NCBI RefSeq assembly: GCF_021353235.1
Contig: NZ_JAJTWT010000003.1
Location: 372,001 to 436,000 of the forward strand
Direction: 5' to 3'
DNA length: 64,000 nucleotides
Source of the DNA: Pelomonas caseinilytica
GTDB lineage: Bacteria > Pseudomonadota > Gammaproteobacteria > Burkholderiales > Burkholderiaceae_C
How positions within the stretch are numbered: the stretch's first letter is position 1; each line of letters opens with the position of its first letter. The notes beneath the pieces are model-generated. The model saw nothing but the letters and a program-made list of their open reading frames with translations, made no database searches and was not told the origin of the DNA. Position numbers and translations under genes: made by a program. Positions 17,757 to 26,881 of this stretch are shown here, piece by piece.

Positions 17757-18320
17757 ATGAGCGAGCGCATCCTGATCGTCGACGACGAACCCCACATCCT
17801 CAGCGCCCTGCAGCGCGTGCTGCGCAACGGTCTCAAGGACGCGGCCGGGCAGCGCTACGCGGTCGAGTGCTTCAACGAAGCGGCGCCGGCCCTGGCCATG
17901 GCGCGCGAATGCAGCTTCGCGCTCGCCATCTCGGACCATCGCATGCCGGGCATGACCGGCGTGGAATTCCTCAGCGAGCTGCGCCGCATCCAGCCCGAGT
18001 GCGGACGCATCATCCTGTCCGGCTATGCCGACATCAACGCCCTGGTCAGCGCGATCAACGAGGCAGAGATCAGCCGCTTCATCTCCAAGCCCTGGACCGA
18101 CTTCGACCTGCTCAGCACCGTCCGCCAGGTGCTGCGCATCCGCGAACTGACGCTGGAGAACCAGCGGCTGGCCGACCAGGTGCGCCAGCAGATGGGCGTG
18201 CTCAGCGCGCAGGAGGCCGAGCTGCGCCGGCTGGAGCGGCTGGAGCCCGGCATCACCCACGTCAAGTGGGGCAGCGACGGCTCCTTCATCCTCGAAGACC
18301 CCGGCGAGGTGAAGCTGTGA
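17757..18320 (+). CDS. Stand-alone response regulator receiver with a C-terminal coiled coil
   Basis: This 187-residue protein has a receiver similar to that of the preceding HD-GYP regulator. It shows VDDEPHILSALQ, phosphoacceptor Asp60 in AISDHRMPG, and FISKPWTDFDLL. Its tail (about 125-165, LTLENQRLADQVRQQ...) is predicted coiled coil with no DNA-binding or enzymatic domain. It begins 16 bases after the previous stop, and its stop overlaps the GTG of the next kinase gene (GTGA). It could relay phosphate or tune the kinase. Confidence 0.9.
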   Translation: MSERILIVDDEPHILSALQRVLRNGLKDAAGQRYAVECFNEAAPALAMARECSFALAISDHRMPGMTGVEFLSELRRIQPECGRIILSGYADINALVSAINEAEISRFISKPWTDFDLLSTVRQVLRIRELTLENQRLADQVRQQMGVLSAQEAELRRLERLEPGITHVKWGSDGSFILEDPGEVKL

Positions 18321-20398
18321 GCGAGCTGGCCGAGTCGTTCCGCTCGGCGCTGGAGGCGGTCAGCGCGCCGACGCTGGTCCACGACGCGGCCCGCATCCTG
18401 TTCGCGAACGCCGCGATGCAGCGGCTGCTCGGCTACGACGAGGCCGCGCTCGGCGCAATGCCGCCCCATGGCTGGGCGGCCGAGGACTTCGCCGACGTGC
18501 TGCGGCGCTACGGCGAGCGCTGCCTCGCCGAGGAGGGCGAGCTGCCGGCCATCGAGATCGAGGCGCTGACCGGCAGCGGCGCGCGGCGCGTGCTGGAGAT
18601 CAAGGCCCAGCGCGTCGTGCACGAGGGGCAGGCGCGGGCCGTGCTCACCGGCCAGGACCTCAGCGACATCCGGCACGTCCAGACCAGCCTGATCAACGTC
18701 GGCCGGGTGCTCTACCAGATCCTGGAGAACAGTCCGGTCGCGACCCTCGTCATCGACAAGGCCCACCGGGTCACGCACTGGAACGCCGCCTGTACGCAGC
18801 TCACCGGCCGGGAGGCTTCGGACATGCTCGGCCGGAACGACACTTGGCGCGCCTTCTATTCCGAGGCCCGGCCGCTGCTGGCCGACCTCATCCTCGAGGG
18901 CACCATCGAGCAGGAGCGAGAGCGCCTCTATGGCAAGCGCTGCAACCCGTCGCAGCACGTCGCCAATGCCTACGAAGTCGAGGCCTACTTCCCCAATTTC
19001 GGCCGCGAGGGGCGCTGGCTGTTCTTCACGGCGGCACCGCTGGTCGACGCGCACGGCGAGGTCGTCGGCGCCATCGAGACCCTGCAGGACGTCACCCGCA
19101 GGCGCCAGGCCGAGGACGAACTGCGCCGCCACCGCGGCGAACTCGAGAACCTGGTCGCCGACCGCACGGCCGAGCTGCTGAGCACCCACCACGAGCTCGA
19201 GGCCTTCCTGGAGAACGCCTCGGTGGGCATCATCGCGACGGCCAACAACCGCGTGATGCGCGGCAACAAGAAGTTCGCGGAGATGTTCGAGCTCGGCGGC
19301 GTCTCGCCCCATGGCCTGCCGACGCGCTCGCTCTTCAAGAGCGACGAGGACTTCGACGCCCTGGGGCGCGTCGCCTATCCTGTGCTGTCGGAGGGCGGCT
19401 CGCTGCTGCACGAGATGGAGGTGTGCACCCTCGCCGGCAACACGCTGTGGGTGCAGATCATCGCCTACGTGGCCAACCCGGCGGAGCCCACGGCGGGCAC
19501 CTGGTGGCTGCTGCAGGACCGCACCGAGGTGCGCCGCGTGCAGCGGGAACTCGAGCTCAACTACGAGCGCATCAAGCACACCAACACGCGGCTGGAGGAG
19601 GCCCAGAACCAGCTCCTGCAGGCCGAGAAGATGGCCTCCATCGGCCAGCTCGCGGCTGGGGTCGCCCACGAGATCAACAACCCCATCGGCTTCGTCAGCT
19701 CCAACCTCGGCTCGCTGCGGGGCTATGTCGAGCCCGTCTTCGGGCTGCTGGCCCTGCTCAGGAAGACGCCGCCTCAGCAACTGCCCGCCGCGCTCGCGGC
19801 CGAGCTGGCGCGAGTGGACGCCGCCGTCGACCTCGGCTACGTCGAGGAAGACCTGCCCCAGCTGCTCGACGAGAGCGAGGAGGGCCTGTCGCGCGTGAAG
19901 AAGATCGTGCAGGACCTCAAGGACTTCTCCCGCGTGGACCATGCCGACTGGCAGGACGCCGACCTCAATGCCGGCCTGGACTCCACGCTCAACGTCGTCA
20001 TGAACGAGGTCAAGTACAAGGCGGAGGTGCGCAAGGACTATGGCGTCCTGCCGCCGGTGCGCTGCATCGCCGCGCAGTTGAACCAGGTGTTCATGAACCT
20101 CATCGTCAACGCCGCCCACGCCATCCCGGAGCGCGGCACCATCACCCTGGCCAGCCGCGCCGAGGGCGACTGGGTCTGCATCGAAGTGGCCGACACGGGC
20201 ACCGGCATGACGGAAGAGGTGAGGCGGCGCATCTTCGAGCCCTTCTTCACGACCAAGCCGGTCGGCAAGGGCACGGGCCTGGGTCTGTCCCTGTCCTTCT
20301 CGATCGTGCAGAAGCATGGTGGCCGGATCGAGGTGGAGTCCCAGCCGGGCATCGGCACGCGTTTCCGCGTCTGGGTGCTGGTGCAGCCGCCGCCTTGA
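18317..20398 (+). CDS. Soluble multi-PAS hybrid-type sensor histidine kinase (no membrane segment)
   Basis: This 693-residue cytosolic kinase has three PAS-type regions (about 10-115, 135-270 and 290-420), coiled-coil stretches and then HisKA and HATPase_c domains. The phosphoacceptor is His451 in GVAHEINNPIGF. ATPase boxes are FMNLIVNAAHA, DTGTGM and KGTGLGLSLS. No hydrophobic segment is evident, so it senses a cytosolic signal. The GTG at 18317 overlaps the previous stop and gives a clean first PAS start; a longer frame from 17741 is a shadow. It is the last gene of the HD-GYP/receiver/kinase cassette. It has no receiver domain of its own. Confidence 0.9.
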   Translation: MSELAESFRSALEAVSAPTLVHDAARILFANAAMQRLLGYDEAALGAMPPHGWAAEDFADVLRRYGERCLAEEGELPAIEIEALTGSGARRVLEIKAQRVVHEGQARAVLTGQDLSDIRHVQTSLINVGRVLYQILENSPVATLVIDKAHRVTHWNAACTQLTGREASDMLGRNDTWRAFYSEARPLLADLILEGTIEQERERLYGKRCNPSQHVANAYEVEAYFPNFGREGRWLFFTAAPLVDAHGEVVGAIETLQDVTRRRQAEDELRRHRGELENLVADRTAELLSTHHELEAFLENASVGIIATANNRVMRGNKKFAEMFELGGVSPHGLPTRSLFKSDEDFDALGRVAYPVLSEGGSLLHEMEVCTLAGNTLWVQIIAYVANPAEPTAGTWWLLQDRTEVRRVQRELELNYERIKHTNTRLEEAQNQLLQAEKMASIGQLAAGVAHEINNPIGFVSSNLGSLRGYVEPVFGLLALLRKTPPQQLPAALAAELARVDAAVDLGYVEEDLPQLLDESEEGLSRVKKIVQDLKDFSRVDHADWQDADLNAGLDSTLNVVMNEVKYKAEVRKDYGVLPPVRCIAAQLNQVFMNLIVNAAHAIPERGTITLASRAEGDWVCIEVADTGTGMTEEVRRRIFEPFFTTKPVGKGTGLGLSLSFSIVQKHGGRIEVESQPGIGTRFRVWVLVQPPP

Positions 20399-20499
20399 CC
20401 CGCAGCGGCGGGCCACGTCGCGGGCCGACCCGCGGCACAAGTCACGCCCGCCGGCCGGTGCCGCCGCACCGCCCATCGGCCGCGTGCCTAGACTGGCGC

Positions 20500-20606
20500 C
20501 GTCGTTCAACCTGAGGGCAAACCCGTCGAAAGGCGGGGACGCAAAGCTTCCGGCCTGTCGCACCGCGGTGCCATGGCAGCGGGGCCGCCGGAACCTGACG
20601 GTTCCG
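20500..20606 (+). ncRNA. Class I cyclic-di-GMP riboswitch (GEMM-I)
   Basis: The sequence matches the GEMM-I aptamer: GAGGGCAAACC (20513-20523), a GAAA tetraloop closing the P2 stem (20527-20532), GGGGACGCAAAGC (20535-20547), and a 3' half with GGCAGCGGGG near 20575. The base helix pairs GTTC (20504-20507) with GAAC (20591-20594). CGGAACC (20589-20595) can instead pair with GGTTCCG (20600-20606) as a hairpin with a TGAC loop. That competing pairing is a ready-made expression platform between aptamer and the start codon at 20644. No U-run follows, so translational control is more likely than termination. Confidence 0.93.
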
Positions 20607-20643
20607 TCACGCGTGGCCCTCGCTTCATCGCAAGTCGCCGGCC

Positions 20644-22473
20644 ATGCGCAATCACCGCCTCAGCCCCAGCCTGATCTGGACCCTCCAACTCCTCACGGCC
20701 GCGGCGCTGAGTGCCTGCGGTGGTGGCGGCAGCAGCGGCGGCGGCAGCGAAGGCCCGGCTCCGGCCCAGGCCGCCGATACGCCCACCACCGTCTCGCTGA
20801 GCGTGGACCTGGCGGCCGACGACCCCGCCGCCGGCATCGAGGCCCAGCCCAGCTTCCACATGGCCGCCGCCGACCTCGGCGAGCCCGACGGTGGCGCCGC
20901 ACCCCACCGCGCCATCGCCGCCGCCGGCGTGGCCACCCGCGGCCTGACGCTCGACGGCCTGGACGAGGTCCTGCGCCCGCGTGCCCTGTCCGGCACCGCC
21001 GGCGAGGCCTCGCCGCTGGCGACGACGACCACCGTCACCACCTACACGCCGGCCCAGATTCGCGCCGCCTACGCGATGCCCACCCTGCCGGCCAGCACCA
21101 CCGGCCTCACCGCCGCCCAGGCCGCCCAGCTCGGCGCGGGCCAGACCATCTACCTCGTCAACGCCCGGCACGACCCCAACGTCGCCGCCGAGCTGGCCAC
21201 CTTCAACGCCAAGTTCGGCCTGCCCGGCTGCAGCTCGCGCACCCTCGCGGCCGGCACGGCGCTGCCGTTGGCCGCCGCCTCGGCCACGTCCTGCGAACTG
21301 GTCGTGGCCTACAGCAGCGGCGCCAACCTGACTTCGACGGCGCCCGCCTATGACAGCGGCTGGGCCACCGAGATCGCCCTCGACGTGCAATGGGCCCACG
21401 CCACCGCGCCGCTGGCCCGCCTGGTGCTGATCGAGGCGCCGGACGCCGGCGTGTCCAGCCTGTCCAACGCCGTCGCCCTGGCCAACCGCATGGGTGCGGG
21501 CGTCGTGTCCATGAGCTTCGGTGCGGCCGAGGGCAGCTGGACGTCGAGTTATGACGGCATGTTCGGCGCCGCCGGCATGAGCTATGTGGCCGCCACCGGC
21601 GACAACGGCGCGGCGGTGTCCTGGCCCTCGGTTTCCAGCAAGGTGCTGGCCGTGGGCGGCACGACGCTGAGCTACGGCGGCAGCGGCGCGCGCAGCGAGA
21701 CGACCTGGAGCGGCACCGGCGGCGGCGTCAGCGCCTACACCGCCCTGCCGAGCTACCAGGGCGGCAGCATCGGCGGCTATGCACGCCGCGCCGTGGCCGA
21801 CGTGGCCTTCAACGCCGACCCCAACACCGGCCAGTACGTGGCCCTGCTGGCCCCGGGCACGACGGCGACACGCTGGGTCAGCGCCGGCGGCACCAGCCTG
21901 GCCACGCCGCAGTGGGCCGGCCTGATCGCCGTTGCCAACGCCATGCGCGCGGCCGGCGGCAAGGCCGCGCTGGGCCAGCCCAACACGGTGCTCTACCAGC
22001 AGGTCGGCGCGGTGCCCACGCAGTACGCCACCGCCTTCAAGGACGTGGCCAGCGGCAGCAACGGCAGTTGCGCCACCTGCATCGCCAAGACCGGCTACGA
22101 CACCCCCACTGGCTGGGGCACGCCCAACGCCATGACGCTGCTGACCACGCTCGGCGGCGCCACCGCGGCCGCCCCCAGCGGCACGACCACCGTCACGGCC
22201 ACCAGCGGGCCGCAGCTGACGACCTCCAGCCTCAGCGGCACCGCCGGCAAGGCCCTGAGCGCCACCATCGGCTACAAGGCGCCGGGCGCCAGCTCGCTGT
22301 CCATCACCATCAGCGGCGCGGCCAGCGGCATGGGCTTCTCGGCCGTCGGCGGCGGCATCGCCCTCAGCTGGCCCAAGCCGGTGGCGGGCAAGACCACCCT
22401 CGTCGTCACCTTGAAGGACAACCTCGGCCAGACGTCGACGGGCAATGTCGTCGTGAACATCGCCACGCCCTGA
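20644..22473 (+). CDS. S53 family (sedolisin/pseudomonalisin-like) protease lipoprotein
   Basis: This 609-residue protein begins with a lipoprotein signal (LLTAAALSAC, then a Gly-rich linker). A propeptide-like region (about 45-130) follows, then the S53 catalytic domain. The triad is visible: Glu243 and Asp247 (WATEIALDVQW) and Ser418 (AGGTSLATP). The oxyanion-hole Asp320 lies in TGDNGA. The calcium-binding block FKDV...GYDTPTGWG is present near 470. A C-terminal Ig-like domain (about 510-609) follows. Sedolisins are acid-active endopeptidases; placement in the envelope or outside is expected. Control by the upstream c-di-GMP riboswitch is the key context. It converges with the kinase gene, 9 bases apart. 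Confidence 0.95.
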   Translation: MRNHRLSPSLIWTLQLLTAAALSACGGGGSSGGGSEGPAPAQAADTPTTVSLSVDLAADDPAAGIEAQPSFHMAAADLGEPDGGAAPHRAIAAAGVATRGLTLDGLDEVLRPRALSGTAGEASPLATTTTVTTYTPAQIRAAYAMPTLPASTTGLTAAQAAQLGAGQTIYLVNARHDPNVAAELATFNAKFGLPGCSSRTLAAGTALPLAAASATSCELVVAYSSGANLTSTAPAYDSGWATEIALDVQWAHATAPLARLVLIEAPDAGVSSLSNAVALANRMGAGVVSMSFGAAEGSWTSSYDGMFGAAGMSYVAATGDNGAAVSWPSVSSKVLAVGGTTLSYGGSGARSETTWSGTGGGVSAYTALPSYQGGSIGGYARRAVADVAFNADPNTGQYVALLAPGTTATRWVSAGGTSLATPQWAGLIAVANAMRAAGGKAALGQPNTVLYQQVGAVPTQYATAFKDVASGSNGSCATCIAKTGYDTPTGWGTPNAMTLLTTLGGATAAAPSGTTTVTATSGPQLTTSSLSGTAGKALSATIGYKAPGASSLSITISGAASGMGFSAVGGGIALSWPKPVAGKTTLVVTLKDNLGQTSTGNVVVNIATP

Positions 22474-22482
22474 TCCAGGTCT

Positions 22483-23784
22483 TCAGCCACCCCAGCTGAC
22501 GCGCGCCACCAAGCCGCCGCCTTCGCGCGGCAACAGCGCCAGCGTCGCGCCCTCGGCCCGTGCGATGCGCTCGACGATGGCCAAGCCCAGGCCCGAGCCC
22601 GGGGCGCCGCCGCGCGCCGCGTCGCCGCGCTGGAAGGGGCGCTTGAGCGCCTCCACGCGCTCGGTGGGGATGCCGGGGCCGCGGTCGCGCACTTCCAGCC
22701 AGGCCTGGCCGCCAGCCTCGCCGCAGGCCACCTCGATGGGCGGGGCGCCGTGGTGCTGGGCATTGCCCACCAGGTTGAGGACGAGCCGGCGCAAGGCCTC
22801 GCGGCGGACGCGCAGATGCACAGCCGGGCCGTCGGCCAGCACCGGCTGCGGCAGCCCGGGCGCCAGCGCCAGCGTTTCCGCCAGGAAGGCGCGCAGCTCG
22901 ATGTCGACGGCCGGCTGGGCCTGCTCGGCCGGGTGCGAGGCGCGGGCGTAGTCGAGGAACTGGGTCAGCAGCCCGTCCAGCCCGTGCAGGCTGCGGTCCA
23001 GGGTGTCGAGCAGCTCGGTGTCGCCCTGGCCGGCGTCGCGCAGCAGCTCGCTGGCCAGGCGGATCTTGGCCAGCGGCGTGCGCAGGTCGTGCGACAGGCC
23101 GGCCAGCATCAGCAGGCGTTCCTCCTCGTCGCGGGCCAGGGTCTCGGCCATGTCGTTGAAGGCGCGCGCCAGCTCGGCCGTCTCCGCCGGGCCGTCGGTC
23201 GGCAGCACGACGCGGCGCCGGCCCTGGCCGAGGGCGCGGGTCGCCTCGACGAGGCGGGCCAACGGCCGGTTGATGCGGCGCTGGATGAGCCAGGCGCCCA
23301 GCAGCGCGAGCGCGCCGCTGACGGCGCTGGCGATGATCCAGGTGCGCGCGAAGCGGTGCGCCGGCTGCACCGAGGGCACGACCAGCCAGAACTGCAGCTC
23401 CGGCAGGCGCACGGCGAGCAGGCCGTTGGGCTCGCGGCGCCAGGCCAGCTGCTCGGCCGGCAGGCCGAGCTCGGCCGCCAGTTCGGCGAGGAAGCCGCGC
23501 TCCAGCAACGTCGTGCGCTCGCGCCGCCTGTCATCCGGCCCCGACGACGCGCGGGCATTGAAGCGGGCGACGAAGCCCGCGCGTTGGGCTTCGGGCAGCA
23601 GGCTCACGCCTTCGGCGACGGCCTGCAGGCTGCGCGCCGTGGCTTCCGCCGACTGCCGCAGCCGCGGCTTGGCGATGAACTGCCCGTAGGCGAGGGCGTT
23701 GATGACCTGGCCGACGACGATCAGGGCCACGATGAGCCACAGGTTGCGGCTGAACAGCGTGCCAGGGAAGAGCGAGGCCTTCAT
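22483..23784 (-). CDS. EnvZ-type sensor histidine kinase
   Basis: This 433-residue membrane protein has two transmembrane segments (about 14-34 and 148-167) around a periplasmic loop, a HAMP linker (about 170-222), HisKA with phosphoacceptor His232 (GLSHDLRTP) and HATPase_c (NLVGNAQHHG, RDRGPGIP, GSGLGLAIV). I chose the ATG at 23784, which overlaps the stop of the upstream regulator gene. A longer frame reaching 24600 is antisense shadow over the regulator. Together they form an OmpR/EnvZ-type pair; the signal and targets are unknown. Confidence 0.93.
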   Translation of the reverse strand: MKASLFPGTLFSRNLWLIVALIVVGQVINALAYGQFIAKPRLRQSAEATARSLQAVAEGVSLLPEAQRAGFVARFNARASSGPDDRRRERTTLLERGFLAELAAELGLPAEQLAWRREPNGLLAVRLPELQFWLVVPSVQPAHRFARTWIIASAVSGALALLGAWLIQRRINRPLARLVEATRALGQGRRRVVLPTDGPAETAELARAFNDMAETLARDEEERLLMLAGLSHDLRTPLAKIRLASELLRDAGQGDTELLDTLDRSLHGLDGLLTQFLDYARASHPAEQAQPAVDIELRAFLAETLALAPGLPQPVLADGPAVHLRVRREALRRLVLNLVGNAQHHGAPPIEVACGEAGGQAWLEVRDRGPGIPTERVEALKRPFQRGDAARGGAPGSGLGLAIVERIARAEGATLALLPREGGGLVARVSWGG

Positions 23785-24491
23785 CGCGCGTCGGGCTCGG
23801 GAATGAACACGTAGCCGAGGCCCCACACGGTCTGGATGTGGCGCGGGGCGCCCGGGTCGGCCTCGATGAGGCGGCGCAGCCGCATGACCTGCACGTCCAG
23901 ACTGCGGTCGCTGACGCCGTGCTCGTCGCCATGCGCCAGGGCCAGCAGCTTCTCGCGGCCCAGCGGCCGGTTGGGCTGGCTGGCCAGCGCGCGCAGCAGC
24001 TGGAACTCGACGGTGCTGATCTCCACCTCCACGCCATGGCGCTCCAGCCGGCGCTGGCTGGGATACAGGGTGAAGGGGCCGAAGCTGACCGCCGCCTCGC
24101 CGGCCGGCCCAAGGTGGGCACCGAGCTGCTGCTGGCGGCGCACCATGGCCTGGATGCGCGCGAGCAGCTCGCGCGGCGCGAAGGGCTTGGCGAGGTAGTC
24201 GTCGGCCCCCATCTCCAGGCCGAGCACACGATCGACGAGATCGCCGCGCGCCGTCAGCATCAGGATGGGGATGGTCTCGCCCTGACCCCGCAGTCGCCGG
24301 CACAGGGACAGGCCGTCCTCGCCGGGCATCATCAGGTCGAGCACCAGCACGTCGAAGCGCTCGCGGGCCAGCAGCTGGGCGGCGGCGGCGGCATCCGGTA
24401 CGGCGCGCACGCCATGCCCCTGTTCGGTCAGGTAGCGCTGCAGCAGGCCGCGCAGCTCGGCTTCGTCGTCGGCGATCAGGATGCGGGCCAT
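23781..24491 (-). CDS. OmpR-family response regulator
   Basis: This 236-residue protein has a receiver (IADDE; phosphoacceptor Asp52 in LVLDLMMPGEDG; Lys in YLAKPF) and a winged-helix OmpR domain (about 135-230, with VEFQLLRALASQPNRPLGREKLL, DRSLDVQVMRLRRLIE and IQTVWGLGYVF). Its stop overlaps the kinase start by four bases, so it is translationally coupled. Divergent from the serine-hydrolase gene at 24657, which it might control. Confidence 0.95.
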   Translation of the reverse strand: MARILIADDEAELRGLLQRYLTEQGHGVRAVPDAAAAAQLLARERFDVLVLDLMMPGEDGLSLCRRLRGQGETIPILMLTARGDLVDRVLGLEMGADDYLAKPFAPRELLARIQAMVRRQQQLGAHLGPAGEAAVSFGPFTLYPSQRRLERHGVEVEISTVEFQLLRALASQPNRPLGREKLLALAHGDEHGVSDRSLDVQVMRLRRLIEADPGAPRHIQTVWGLGYVFIPEPDAR

Positions 24492-24656
24492 GCGCGATGT
24501 TAGGGACGGTGCGCCGCGGCGCCGCGCCGGAAAACGATGACAAACCGTTGCAAGACGCGGCGGCCGTCAGGCCGTGCAAGCCATGCAACGCCGCCGGCAA
24601 CCTTTGTGCCGGCCCGCGCGGGCAGCATGGCCGGCACCTTCACTCCGGAGCCCCGC

Positions 24657-25640
24657 ATGCGCCGCCCGACCCTTGCCCTGCTGACCGCCTTGCCGCTGCT
24701 GGCCCAGGCCGACCCCTCGCCGCTGCAGCGCGCCACCGCCGCGCGGCTGACGGCCGAGAAGTCGGCCGCCTGCGTGGCCGCCCAACCCTTCTACTGGGAG
24801 ATCGGCAATGCCACCCAGCCGCTGGCCGGCGGCAAGGCCGGCGAAGGCGGGCCCGAGCGCCGCACCGAGATGGCCATCGCGTCCGCATCCAAGTGGCTGT
24901 ACGGGGCCTTCGTCGCCGAGCGCCGGCAGGGCCAGCTGACGGCCGAGGACGTGAAGTTCCTGCACTTCCAGTCGGGCTACACCTACTACCACGTCTGCCG
25001 GCGCGACCAGTCCGTCGCCGCCTGCCAGGACAGCCTCATCAACGGCCGCGGCCGCAAGAACCCCGCCACGGAGAACCGCTTCGACTACAACGGCGGCCAC
25101 ATGCAGCAGCACGCCGTGCTGATGGGCCTGGGCTCGCTCGGCCCCGACGGCCTGGCATTGGCGGTCAAGCAGGCGCTGGCGCCGGCCCTGGGCGACGACT
25201 GGCGGCTGAGCTACAGCCAGGCCATGCCGGCCGGCGGCGGCGTGACGAGCGCCGCGGAGTACAGCCGCTTCCTGCGCGGGCTGCTGGACGGCCGGCTGCA
25301 GCTGGGCCGGCTGCTGGGCTCGCAGGCCGTCTGCACGAATCCGCAGGTCTGCCCCAACGAGGCGGTGAAGACGCCCATCCCCGGCAACGAGAGCTGGCAC
25401 TACAGCCTGGGCCACTGGGTCGAGGACGACCCGCAGGTGGGCGACGGTGCCTTCAGCAGCCCCGGCGCCTTCGGCTTCTACCCGTGGATCAGCGCGGACC
25501 GGCGGCTGTACGGCATCGTCGCGCGCGAGCAGCGCAACGGCGTGCTCGGCGGCGACGGGCAGGAGAAGCCGGCCGTCGCGTCGGTGGACTGCGGGCGCGA
25601 GATCCGCGCGGCCTGGATGGACGGCGAGCCGCGCCGCTGA
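24657..25640 (+). CDS. Secreted serine-hydrolase-like protein of the beta-lactamase/DD-peptidase fold
   Basis: This 327-residue protein has a short signal peptide (about 1-19, ending in LAQA). The SxxK motif of penicillin-recognising enzymes is present as Ser76-Ala-Ser-Lys79 in MAIASASKWLYG. Other features are YSLGHWVED late in the chain and several cysteines (VCRRDQSVAACQ; VCTNPQVC), probably disulfides in the periplasm. The catalytic tyrosine and KTG-like motif are unclear, so enzymatic activity is uncertain. The ATG at 24657 was chosen because GGAG precedes it; 24537 would put a long non-signal extension ahead. Confidence 0.7.
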   Translation: MRRPTLALLTALPLLAQADPSPLQRATAARLTAEKSAACVAAQPFYWEIGNATQPLAGGKAGEGGPERRTEMAIASASKWLYGAFVAERRQGQLTAEDVKFLHFQSGYTYYHVCRRDQSVAACQDSLINGRGRKNPATENRFDYNGGHMQQHAVLMGLGSLGPDGLALAVKQALAPALGDDWRLSYSQAMPAGGGVTSAAEYSRFLRGLLDGRLQLGRLLGSQAVCTNPQVCPNEAVKTPIPGNESWHYSLGHWVEDDPQVGDGAFSSPGAFGFYPWISADRRLYGIVAREQRNGVLGGDGQEKPAVASVDCGREIRAAWMDGEPRR

Positions 25641-25722
25641 ACGCGGCGGCCGGCGCTCGCCGAACCCTTGGGCGCCGTCGCTGCCTGCGCGGCGGCCCGC
25701 TCGATCACGCGGTCAGCGGAGG

Positions 25723-26070
25723 TCACCGCACGCGGTCGGTCTCGAAGGCGATGCGGTCGACGCTGCCGTCCACGTTGCGGATCAGGCGCAGGCGGCGCAT
25801 GCCGTCAGGGCTGATCAACAGCTCGGTGTTCTGGGCGCGCCACTGCTCGGCGGGGGACTCGTCCACGCTGACGGCCAGGCGGCGCGAGCCCACGCTGACC
25901 TTGACGGAGCGGCCGTCGTCGAGCAGGTATTCGCCCTGGGCCTCCCTCATCAGGGACCGGTCGTGGTTGGGCACGGTGGGCTCGAGCGCGATCGCCGGGG
26001 TCACCAGCGTCATCGAAGCCAGCAATGCGGCCAGCAGCGTGAGCGGGCGCATGGTGTTGAAGGTATTCAT
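25723..26070 (-). CDS. Small secreted hypothetical protein
   Basis: This 115-residue protein has an N-terminal signal peptide (hydrophobic about 10-28, cleaving near AIA/LEP). The mature part is a beta-rich repeat-like fold (GEYLLDDGRSVKVSVG ... NTELLISPDGMRRLRLIRN). I do not recognise the family. A clear AGGAG lies 8 bases ahead of the ATG. An inverted repeat (CCGAGGC/GCCTCGG, 26087-26105) lies just upstream of its start. Confidence 0.65.
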   Translation of the reverse strand: MNTFNTMRPLTLLAALLASMTLVTPAIALEPTVPNHDRSLMREAQGEYLLDDGRSVKVSVGSRRLAVSVDESPAEQWRAQNTELLISPDGMRRLRLIRNVDGSVDRIAFETDRVR

Positions 26071-26254
26071 CGTGGGTACTCCTTGGGTTCCCCGAGGCCA
26101 GTCGCCTCGGCAGCATCCCTAGTGCAAACCCCATGCCAGCTTCCAACGCTGTCATCGAGCGGCATCCTGCCCCAGGAGCGGGCCGTAACCGCGCGTACCG
26201 CGCGCCGCTTTTGGGCCGCATGCCTCGTCGTGGCGCCTGACGACCCTGGCGACA

Positions 26255-26881
26255 ATGGCGGCCATGGACTGGATGGTCGATGCCCTGCTGGGCGCCGCGC
26301 TGGGCGTGGCGCTGTGGCTGCGGCCCTGGCGGATGCTGCCGCCCGAGGGGCCGCCCTGGCCCTGGCTGGCCTGGTGCGCGATGCTGCCGCTGCTGTGGAG
26401 CGCCGACCGACTGGCGCATTCGGCCCTGGTGCAGCCGCTGCCCGGCGCCTGCCTGCTGGTGCTGATGGCCGGCTGGCCGCTGGCCGTGCTGGGCATGGCC
26501 GCGGCGGCCATCGGGGCGGCGGCGCTGGGGCTGCTCGGCTGGGACGAGGCCGCGCAGCGCGCGCTGTGGCTGGGCCTGGCGCCGGCCACGCTGACGGTGG
26601 GCTTCGGCGCCGCGGCGCGACGCTGGCTGCCGGGCCACCTGATGGTCTACATCCTGGTTCGGGGCTTCTTCGCCACGCTGGCCGCGGACAGCCTCGCCGG
26701 TGCCCTGGCGCTGGCCGTCAACGGCGGGCCGGTGGGGTTGGGCAGCGACGCGCTGTTGCTGGGTCGCTGGCTGACGGCCTGGGGCGACGCCATCATCACG
26801 GGCATGCTCACGGCGGTGTTCGTCGCCTTCCGGCCCGGCTGGCTGGCGACCTACTCGGACCGCCTGTATCTGCCCCGTTAG
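26255..26881 (+). CDS. Integral membrane protein resembling the CbiM family (ECF transporter S/permease type)
   Basis: This 208-residue protein is almost wholly hydrophobic, with six or so membrane helices. Its C-terminus, WGDAIITGMLTAVFVAFRPGWLATYSDRLYLPR-like, resembles the end of CbiM-type energy-coupling-factor proteins (GExxITG ... Y-L). The N-terminal metal-binding residues of true CbiM (Met1-His2) are absent. No CbiQ, CbiO or other ECF genes are adjacent, so it is an orphan and substrate transport is unproven. Start ATG 26255 or 26264. Its stop overlaps the stop of the convergent PEP-CTERM gene. Confidence 0.55.
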   Translation: MAAMDWMVDALLGAALGVALWLRPWRMLPPEGPPWPWLAWCAMLPLLWSADRLAHSALVQPLPGACLLVLMAGWPLAVLGMAAAAIGAAALGLLGWDEAAQRALWLGLAPATLTVGFGAAARRWLPGHLMVYILVRGFFATLAADSLAGALALAVNGGPVGLGSDALLLGRWLTAWGDAIITGMLTAVFVAFRPGWLATYSDRLYLPR

